Positions 1-5,052 of a stretch of DNA of 5,551 nucleotides are shown piece after piece. Where the stretch lies: the NCBI GenBank assembly GCA_031267485.1, contig JAIRYY010000283.1:1-5551 (forward strand), read 5' to 3'. Below the pieces are notes generated by a model. It saw nothing but the letters and a program-made list of their open reading frames with translations. It was not told the origin of the DNA and searched no databases. The DNA is from Tannerella sp. Its GTDB lineage: Bacteria; Bacteroidota; Bacteroidia; Bacteroidales; Tannerellaceae. Each line of letters starts with the position of its first letter. Position 1 is the stretch's first letter. A program made the translations under genes and the position numbers.

Positions 1-2
1 GT

Positions 3-782
3 TTACTTATCAGTATAACTCTAATGGGAAATATTATCTTTAAAAATGCTCACTGGAGAGGCGATCATCTATATACTTTAGATCCATTTCTTGTATTTAA
101 TCGTCATTTTTTTCTCCCATTTATCTCGATTATTCTTATATTTTTTATTATTGCATCCCAAATATATAAAATATGTCCTAATATAAAAAGTATAAAATTT
201 GCTGAACGGTTATTGGTTTATTTTTGCGTTGTACAATTAATTTTTTCCTTACTGTTTATCAGAGTTTATCCAGAATTTACAGCAGCACAAGTTTCACCAA
301 AACCATCAACAAGCGCTTCCGAAATTTTATTACTGCCCATCTGGCCTATAACCGCCCAGGAACTACTGAGCAAATATCCAGCCGCAATCGGGCTCTTTCC
401 GGAATGGTCCATCAACTGTTACGTTGAGTCTGATGCCTCACAGGGAAAATTGACCGTTATTCGTCATCCATTTGCCACTACAGGCGATCCTGTACCTGTG
501 GCACCCAAATCTCTCATTGAAGTCGCGCCGCAAACCGATACCGCCCATCTTCGCTTCGTCACTGTGATTCTGGATGAAGCCTTGGGCGCATGTGCCGATT
601 TGCGATTGCAAGACAAGGCTGGCGGCGGCGTTTGGACGGGTCGCCGGGAAGATGAGAACAGCCGTTTTATCCTCTTCTCCATCACGCCTCCCATTACCAC
701 GAACCGAGGAAATTTTTCCATGGAATTACGATGCTCTTCTTTGAAGGCTTCCGGCGATTATCTTATGTTTTATACCTATTAA
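3..782 (+). CDS. C-terminal part of an unrecognised membrane protein (5' end outside window)
   Basis: The frame is open to the left edge. The first ATG inside it (position 24) has no Shine-Dalgarno sequence before it, so the true start probably lies upstream and only the C-terminal part is seen. Counting from that ATG there are 252 residues. Two hydrophobic stretches at about residues 30-47 and 63-80 look like membrane spans. They are followed by a soluble domain of about 160 residues, rich in alternating hydrophobic residues and with several Cys, ending in DYLMFYTY. No family motif was recognised. Position after a polytopic segment and next to glycan genes would fit a glycosyltransferase or polymerase of the envelope, but that is context only. 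Composition changes sharply inside the gene: 121-180 is about 20% G+C and 541-600 about 57%. A terminator follows the stop directly, so this is the last gene of its transcript. Confidence 0.7.
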   Translation, partial: LLISITLMGNIIFKNAHWRGDHLYTLDPFLVFNRHFFLPFISIILIFFIIASQIYKICPNIKSIKFAERLLVYFCVVQLIFSLLFIRVYPEFTAAQVSPKPSTSASEILLLPIWPITAQELLSKYPAAIGLFPEWSINCYVESDASQGKLTVIRHPFATTGDPVPVAPKSLIEVAPQTDTAHLRFVTVILDEALGACADLRLQDKAGGGVWTGRREDENSRFILFSITPPITTNRGNFSMELRCSSLKASGDYLMFYTY

Positions 783-788
783 ATATGC

Positions 789-814
789 ATGCTGATTCAG
801 CATTTTTTTCTTTT
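789..814 (+). terminator. Rho-independent terminator after the membrane-protein gene
   Basis: A 6-bp stem, ATGCTG (789-794) pairing with CAGCAT (798-803), has a 3-base loop and is followed at once by TTTTTTCTTTT (804-814). It begins 7 bases after the TAA at 780-782. The stem is short with three G-C pairs, so strength is likely moderate, but the uninterrupted U-tract is typical. It separates the upstream transcript from the methyltransferase region. Confidence 0.7.
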
Positions 815-846
815 ATCCTTCGTATTAACGAGGGTGTAGCCGTATT

Positions 847-900
847 ATGAGCAATTCACCAATCATTCCACGTACAGAAGTTCTTAATCGGCGAAGTTGA
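847..900 (+). pseudogene. Orphan 5' end of a probable methyltransferase gene
   Basis: An ATG at 847 opens a 17-codon frame reading MSNSPIIPRTEVLNRRS, which stops at TGA 898-900. GAGGG at 830-834 lies 12 bases before it, a slightly distant but plausible ribosome site. The wording IPRTEVLNR resembles the N-terminus of class I SAM-dependent methyltransferases whose next segment is usually a YLEIGV-type motif I; here the frame breaks off exactly where that would follow. After about 890-896 the sequence turns into the 3' end of a different methyltransferase in another frame. I read this as the stump left by a deletion. The family assignment rests on a short motif recalled from memory. It could instead be the start of another gene type, or a short peptide without function. 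Confidence 0.4.
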
Positions 901-1122
901 CTGCGATACATATGCAGGTGCTAAGGAAGCTCTGAATTTTTGCAAATCAATCATTCAAGTAGGAACAATAATTATATTTGATGATTATTTGAACTACAAA
1001 GGTAAATATGATGCAGGTGAATCATTGACTTTTCAGGATTTTTTGCAGGATAGCGCTTTTCGGCACGTGAATTCGGACGATACGGATTGGGTGGCACCGT
1101 ATATATCATTAATAAAAATTAA
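896..1122 (+). pseudogene. Frameshifted 3' remnant of a TylF-like methyltransferase
   Basis: From 897 to 1113 this aligns with 1830-2047, the end of the intact methyltransferase gene, with about 23 mismatches and one gap counted by eye (about 89% identity). The frame from 896 reads VDCDTYAGAKEALNF and then GTIIIFDDY, the acidic metal-binding motifs of the TylF family. At 1057-1060 it has four T where the intact copy has five (1990-1994), which throws the frame. With that base restored it would end GRYGLGGTVYIINKN and stop at TAA 1120-1122. Most differences are synonymous (about 14 of 23), so this is a once-functional related gene rather than a fresh copy. All the N-terminal part, including the SAM-binding motif I, is missing, so the product cannot be active. 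Confidence 0.88.
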
Positions 1123-1229
1123 CTGAACTAATTCATTCACTTATGATCTTATGCATAGGGCAAATGCAGATATAATTTTAGATTAATTTAAGAAATAAAG
1201 TATCGATCTTCTTGGTCATTTTGGCTCAT

Positions 1230-1253
1230 TTGAATATTTAAATATGGATTCAA
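1230..1253. repeat. Near-palindrome in the AT-rich leader
   Basis: ATATTTAAATAT at 1234-1245 is a perfect 12-bp palindrome. It is flanked by TTGA (1230-1233) and, after a GGAT spacer, by TCAA (1250-1253), so removing four bases would give a 20-bp perfect palindrome. It lies about 90 bases before the methyltransferase start, where an operator could sit. Such AT-only palindromes also arise by chance in AT-rich DNA. Confidence 0.25.
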
Positions 1254-1328
1254 TGTTTTAGCAAGTACATAAATTCTAAGATCAATTTATGTTAATGTAG
1301 TATTAAGAAGCATAATTTCTTTCGAAAT

Positions 1329-1334
1329 AAGGAG
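1329..1334 (+). promoter_or_regulatory. Ribosome binding site of the methyltransferase gene
   Basis: AAGGAG with 5 bases before the ATG at 1340 is a near-consensus Shine-Dalgarno sequence and fixes this start. It is the best ribosome site in the window; the following genes have weaker or overlapping ones. Confidence 0.8.
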
Positions 1335-1339
1335 TATCT

Positions 1340-2083
1340 ATGAGTTCTAAATATGGAATTCTTGTAAATTTAAACTTCCTTCAATGGATAGTATCAAAAG
1401 CTATAGCATTACTCCCACCCGTTGCTATAGGTAACATTGAAAAATATAAAATGTTATCAATGATGTTTTATTATACGGCTGTAGAAAATATCAGCGGAGA
1501 CTACTTGGAATTCGGAGTATTTACAGGCTCTTCTTTTTGTCATGCTGTGCGTGCATATAATCAAAGCAAAAAATTTCAAGAAGGTACTACTGCCCCCCCC
1601 CCCCGATTTTTCGGCTTTGATTCCTTCGCGGGGTTCGGCGAACTTGAGGAAATCGACAGGCATCCATTTTTTGTGAATGAAAATTTTGCGACAAGTTACA
1701 AAAAAGTTGATGACAGGGTAAAAAGGTTTAGAAAAATTCATACCATCCAATTAATAAAAGGATACTTTAATGAATCGCTGAAAGATGGACCGGAAAAATA
1801 TGGGATAACAAAGGCGCGCATTATTCTTATTGACTGTGATACATACGCGGGGGCTAAAGAAGCCCTGAATTTTTGCAAGTCAGTCATTCAAGTCGGAACC
1901 ATAATTATATTTGATGATTATTTGAGTTACAAAGGTAAATATGATGCGGGTGAATCATTGGCTTTTCGAGAATTTTTGCAGGATAGCAGTTTTTCGGCAC
2001 GTGAATTCGGACGATATGGATTGGGCGGCACCGTATATATAATCAATGCCGTTGAGGCAACCCACAGCGCCCGGAGTGTATAG
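1340..2083 (+). CDS. TylF/MycF-like SAM-dependent O-methyltransferase, probably phase-variable
   Basis: The product has 247 residues, a normal length for the TylF/MycF (macrocin O-methyltransferase) family, which uses SAM and Mg2+ to methylate sugar hydroxyls. Seen in the protein: motif I GDYLEFGVFTGSSF (residues 53-66), the family-typical FFGFDSF (90-96), the acidic motif IDCDTY (164-169) and GTIIIFDDY (186-194). D165/D167 and D192-D193 match the metal-binding cluster known in the family. No signal peptide, so it is cytoplasmic. In a glycan locus the likely substrate is a nucleotide sugar or a glycan residue (inference). A run of 12 C at 1593-1604 encodes A85-P86-P87-P88 in the variable loop before FFGFDSF, where length change is tolerable but frame change is not. 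The last 12 residues (NAVEATHSARSV) are absent from the neighbouring remnant, whose end would be IINKN, and are encoded by GC-richer DNA. The glycosyltransferase gene starts 20 bases downstream. Confidence 0.88.
   Translation: MSSKYGILVNLNFLQWIVSKAIALLPPVAIGNIEKYKMLSMMFYYTAVENISGDYLEFGVFTGSSFCHAVRAYNQSKKFQEGTTAPPPRFFGFDSFAGFGELEEIDRHPFFVNENFATSYKKVDDRVKRFRKIHTIQLIKGYFNESLKDGPEKYGITKARIILIDCDTYAGAKEALNFCKSVIQVGTIIIFDDYLSYKGKYDAGESLAFREFLQDSSFSAREFGRYGLGGTVYIINAVEATHSARSV
1593..1604 (+). repeat. Poly-C tract (C12), likely slipped-strand phase-variation site
   Basis: Twelve uninterrupted C lie within an otherwise AT-rich gene. The present length keeps the methyltransferase frame. With C11 the frame reaches TGA at 1674-1676; with C13 it reaches TGA at 1618-1620 (window coordinates of the same bases). 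Both products would lose the acidic motifs of the catalytic domain. Long G/C homopolymers in surface-glycan genes are well-known contingency switches, for instance in Campylobacter. Confidence 0.8.
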
Positions 2084-2103
2084 ATACAATTCAAGAGACG
2101 TAT

Positions 2104-2829
2104 ATGCAACTGTCCTTGGTTATACCCTGCTACAACGAAGGAGAAATTCTTCCAAGCCTGCTGCGCCGTCTGGATGCGTTGACGACGGAACGGCCTGACA
2201 TGGAAATTATTCTGGTGGACAACGGTTCATCGGACGCCACAACAGAACTGGTGCGCTCAGCGCCGGAGCGCAATTCCTGTATAGTTCCCGTCCGGGTGGA
2301 AACCAACAAAGGATACGGACACGGCATACTTCAGGGACTGAAGACGGCAGGCGGCGAATTTTTGGGCTGGACGCAGGGAGATATGCAGACTGACCCGATG
2401 GACGTGCTGCGCGCCCTGAAAATTCTGGAAAAATCGGATCGGCCGGCGCGCCTGTACCTCAAAGGAAAACGTTGCGCACGCACAGCTGGCGACCGTTTTT
2501 TTACCTGCGGCATGAGTATAATGGAAAGCTTGTTGTTCCAGCAGCCATTTTGGGACATCAACGGCCAACCGAATGTTTTTCATCGCTCATTCTACGAAAA
2601 TTGGGAGAATCCACCTTCCGACTTTGCGCTGGAACTGTACGTTTATGCAGCAGCACTGCGTTCCGGCTTGAATATTGTCCGTTTCCCGGTCCTGATACAA
2701 AACAGGGAATACGGTACATCGCGTTGGAACATAAATATAATGAGCAGGTTGCAACTTATACAACGTATTCTCAAATACAGTTTTCAATTACGTATGAGTT
2801 TACATAAAAATGACTCAAGTAACTTTTGA
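2104..2829 (+). CDS. Family 2 glycosyltransferase, dolichyl/polyprenyl-phosphate mannose synthase-like
   Basis: The product has 241 residues and covers a GT-A fold of GT2/DPM1 type. It opens with SLVIPCYNEGE (residues 4-14). Next come ILVDNGSSDAT (36-46, with nucleotide-binding D39) and NKGYGHGILQGL (68-79). TQGDMQTDP (90-98) stands where relatives have a DAD-LQ or HAD-LQ metal site; D93 is kept. Near the C-terminus, FPVLIQNREYGTSRWN is the usual end of the catalytic domain. There is no C-terminal membrane span, so it should be a soluble or peripheral enzyme at the inner membrane face. The family transfers a sugar from NDP-sugar to a polyprenyl phosphate or to a glycan chain; the sugar cannot be read from sequence. 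Only a weak AAGAGA precedes the ATG. Its last 20 bases overlap the next gene. G+C falls from about 62% (2401-2460) to about 28% (2761-2820). Confidence 0.87.
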   Translation: MQLSLVIPCYNEGEILPSLLRRLDALTTERPDMEIILVDNGSSDATTELVRSAPERNSCIVPVRVETNKGYGHGILQGLKTAGGEFLGWTQGDMQTDPMDVLRALKILEKSDRPARLYLKGKRCARTAGDRFFTCGMSIMESLLFQQPFWDINGQPNVFHRSFYENWENPPSDFALELYVYAAALRSGLNIVRFPVLIQNREYGTSRWNINIMSRLQLIQRILKYSFQLRMSLHKNDSSNF

Positions 2830-3610
2830 TGATACTGTTGCCGTATTTTTAATGGCTTCCAGTCATTTTATCAGGGCTATCCGTCTATATTTTTGCTTCG
2901 GTAAAATGAAAAAAGATTTTTTAATGATATGGTTCTTTCACATGCTTGCTGCTGTCGTGTCATATCAGGTCGGTCTTTTGGCTTATGATTGCATATTTAT
3001 TCTTTTATTTGCCGCTTTCAACAGGCAAACTTTTTTTATTGCCGGAGTAACGATATTTTTAACCCGACTGTTTGATATTATAGTTTTGTTGCCGCTGATG
3101 ATTTTTACCTTCGATATGCGGCCGCAACTGATATTGCTTCTGATGTTTTTACTGACGATCCTTGCTCTCGCCCTGTATTCGGTCGGTGCTATCCTGAAAC
3201 GTCTGGAGAGAAATATCCTTGAGGTGCGAATTCCGTTCTCGGGAGATACGAAAATTTTGTCGTTGCTTGCCGCCGCCGAAAAAAATCTTCATGCGCTCCC
3301 CTGGAAAAAGCGGGGCAGTCTGGCGCTTGTCCTCCTGTTGAGCATGTTCGCATGGTGCATGGACATCTTTGCCTATCGTCAAGCCGGCGGAGCGTTGACC
3401 GAAGCGTCCCTCCGCGCCGTCGGGCGTATTTTGACGGGTCTCGGACTGCCGCTCGACGCGGACTATGCCGTGTACGCGCAACCCGGCATGTTTGCGGAGC
3501 CGCTCGGGATTTTGACGGGAATCCTGGGAATGTGCTGGATATCGCAGAGAATCCTGAAAAATTTTCCCGCCGTCAACGGCGCGGGGTCGGGGAGCGGGAT
3601 ATGGCGGTGA
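2810..3610 (+). CDS. Flippase-like polytopic membrane protein (possible UPF0104/LPG-synthase-TM type)
   Basis: The product has 266 residues and is strongly hydrophobic up to about residue 130, with likely spans near 39-69, 74-100 and 107-128 and another at 169-190. The layout resembles the transmembrane domain shared by lysylphosphatidylglycerol synthases and AglD/YbhN-type proteins. There is an early SHFIRAIRLY (18-27) where such proteins have a W/R-rich segment. There is also a TRLFDIIVLLPL span (85-96) with the family-typical R-x-x-D, and a late span with a central W182. The usual GGxG-type loop near the C-terminus is not evident, so the assignment is tentative. The family includes lipid-linked sugar translocation candidates, which would fit beside a DPM1-like glycosyltransferase. 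The ATG at 2810 overlaps the previous gene by 20 bases and has no clear ribosome site. The start could also be the ATG at 2852, giving 252 residues. The end overlaps the next gene by 10 bases. Confidence 0.75.
   Translation: MTQVTFDDTVAVFLMASSHFIRAIRLYFCFGKMKKDFLMIWFFHMLAAVVSYQVGLLAYDCIFILLFAAFNRQTFFIAGVTIFLTRLFDIIVLLPLMIFTFDMRPQLILLLMFLLTILALALYSVGAILKRLERNILEVRIPFSGDTKILSLLAAAEKNLHALPWKKRGSLALVLLLSMFAWCMDIFAYRQAGGALTEASLRAVGRILTGLGLPLDADYAVYAQPGMFAEPLGILTGILGMCWISQRILKNFPAVNGAGSGSGIWR
3589..3594 (+). promoter_or_regulatory. Ribosome binding site deciding the start of the phosphotransferase gene
   Basis: GGGGAG lies 6 bases before the ATG at 3601. The same frame is open much further upstream, to an ATG at 3352, but that would overlap the membrane-protein gene by about 260 bases and has no comparable site. 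This motif therefore selects 3601. Confidence 0.65.
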
Positions 3611-5052
3611 ACATGCTGGCCTATGCCGCGCCGAAACCCATGTCATTCCTGCAGCGCGGACTGGGCATCGCGCATCTGCAAGGACTCAGACTCGGCAAAC
3701 AAACGTACCGGCAAATGCTGGAGAGCCTGCCCAGTCTGCGCGATTGTCATATAACTTACAGCAGCGAAAAATTTCCCGAGACATTTCTGCCGGGTGACGA
3801 CATTGCGCCGTCTGAAGATCCGCTGCTGTTTTTTGATATGTGGAACTTTCCCGTCGATACGGAATGGTTTGACCATGCTGTAAAAAAAGCCCTGTGCTCC
3901 GGCCTGCCTTTGTATGTCTATGCGAGGTATGACGACGGCGAAAGGCCGGCGCTGGTCAAGCTCCCCGCCGTCCGCGACGGCGCAGGCGGCGAACAGGAAA
4001 CGGCCCGGCTCACAGCGCCTGCGGGATGTTTCGCGGACCTGCGCGATGTGGTTTCCGTGCTGCGACTCTTCAGCAATGCTTTTTCTCTGCGCTTTTTCAA
4101 TGTGCTTGAGGTATCCCGAACCGGTTATTTTCGAAAATTTTCCGCCGACAAGGCAAAAATAGCGGCTGAATACGCCTTCCTGTCCGCCGTACCCGAGGCG
4201 GTACGTCCTTGGTTTCCTCATGTGGGAGAGTTGGTGCGAAATACGGCGGGCGCATCCTATGAAATTGAAATCATCCCATCTTTGGATGTCGGCAAATCTC
4301 TGCTGAACGGCGTTTTCGACAATGAAACGACCTGCGCGGCCCTGTTGCGGCAACTGGAATCTTATCTGGCCGCATGCCCGAAAAAGCGGATCACAACGCA
4401 AGAATACCGGCAGGCCGCCGCAAAGGCGTTTCTCGACAAGACGCGGGAGCGGGCGGGGGCTGTTTGCAAGCTCCCCGTATGCGGCTCGCTGGACAGGATA
4501 TGCGAACTGTTCCGACTGCCTTCATTCCGTGACTTCGCTGAGGCGTATTGCCGGGCGCTGGAGCGGGATATTCGGACCGCGCCGGAACAGGAACTTGTTT
4601 TTTCACACGGGGATCTGTTTTTCTCCAATATTTTATTCAATCCGCTTTCGGGCGGCATAAAACTGGTAGACCCGCGCGGTCTGAACGCCGGCGATGTTGC
4701 GTCAGGCTTTTTGCCCGCATGGTACGATCTGGCAAAGCTCAGTCATTCTTTTCTCGGCGGCTATGATTTGATCGCCTATGACCTTGCCGAAGTGCGCCTG
4801 CGGCCGGATCTGACGCCGGGTCTGCATATTCCGTCTCTGCCGGGTCTGCTCAGGTTGCGGAATTGTTTTCTCAATCGGTTGCCGGCGTGGAAGATACCGT
4901 TGCGAAGGTTGCGGCTGTATGAAGGTTCGCTTTTCCTCTCCATGCTCCCGCTGCACGCGGATTCTCCGGCGCGCATGGCATGCCAGCTTGTCCGGGCCGT
5001 CGAACTTTACGAATACGCCGTCAAGGGCAATGAGGAGAGGGGGTATAACTGA
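3601..5052 (+). CDS. APH/choline-kinase-type phosphotransferase with an unassigned N-terminal domain
   Basis: The product has 483 residues. About residues 170-480 form an aminoglycoside-phosphotransferase/choline-kinase-like fold. K179 in the segment YFRKFSADKAK is the candidate ATP-binding lysine, and E190 may pair with it. SHGDLFFSNILF (335-346) is the catalytic HxDxxxxN loop (H336, D338, N343). LVDPRG (355-360) carries the Mg2+-binding D357, followed by a YDLAKLSHS segment common in this fold. With all catalytic residues present it should be an active small-molecule kinase. Residues 1-165 match nothing I recognise; the clearest landmark is LLFFDMWNFP (75-84). The substrate is unknown; such kinases act on choline, sugars or amino sugars. 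The next gene starts inside this stop codon (TGATG) and encodes a nucleotidyltransferase, which points to a phosphorylate-then-activate pathway. G+C is high (about 68% over 4441-4500). Confidence 0.85.
   Translation: MAVNMLAYAAPKPMSFLQRGLGIAHLQGLRLGKQTYRQMLESLPSLRDCHITYSSEKFPETFLPGDDIAPSEDPLLFFDMWNFPVDTEWFDHAVKKALCSGLPLYVYARYDDGERPALVKLPAVRDGAGGEQETARLTAPAGCFADLRDVVSVLRLFSNAFSLRFFNVLEVSRTGYFRKFSADKAKIAAEYAFLSAVPEAVRPWFPHVGELVRNTAGASYEIEIIPSLDVGKSLLNGVFDNETTCAALLRQLESYLAACPKKRITTQEYRQAAAKAFLDKTRERAGAVCKLPVCGSLDRICELFRLPSFRDFAEAYCRALERDIRTAPEQELVFSHGDLFFSNILFNPLSGGIKLVDPRGLNAGDVASGFLPAWYDLAKLSHSFLGGYDLIAYDLAEVRLRPDLTPGLHIPSLPGLLRLRNCFLNRLPAWKIPLRRLRLYEGSLFLSMLPLHADSPARMACQLVRAVELYEYAVKGNEERGYN

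Larger units (their letters stand above)
1123..1339. other. AT-rich intergenic region before the methyltransferase
   Basis: About 215 bases without a credible gene (27% G+C over 1201-1260). It must hold the promoter of the following gene set, because a terminator and gene remnants lie upstream. A perfect TATAAT occurs at 1171-1176, but the sequence 16-18 bases before it has no good -35 hexamer. TTGGTC (1212-1217) is followed after 17 bases by TATTTA (1235-1240), also weak. No riboswitch or tRNA-like structure was seen. The start site cannot be fixed from sequence alone. Confidence 0.55.

Noticed and set aside
1149..1176. Promoter with the perfect TATAAT at 1171-1176
   Set aside because: No acceptable -35 hexamer at 16-18 bases and no extended -10; a lone -10 match is expected by chance in AT-rich DNA, so it is noted under the intergenic region only.
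3279..3285. A7 run in the membrane-protein gene, with similar A7/T7 runs at 3882-3888 and 107-113, as further phase-variation tracts
   Set aside because: Runs of seven A or T are common by chance in such DNA and are far less slip-prone than a 12-base C tract.
3352..3600. Upstream extension of the phosphotransferase frame to an ATG at 3352 (566 residues)
   Set aside because: It overlaps the membrane-protein gene by about 260 bases, its translation is Arg/Ser-rich without any family resemblance, and a good ribosome site points to 3601.
3149..3646. Minus-strand open frame of 165 codons opposite the membrane-protein gene
   Set aside because: No ribosome site, no recognisable motif and antisense to the better supported gene.
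3643..4401. Long open frame on the minus strand (252 codons) opposite the phosphotransferase gene
   Set aside because: Low-complexity Arg/Gln-rich product with no motif, lying antisense to a gene with clear catalytic residues; typical shadow of GC-rich coding DNA.
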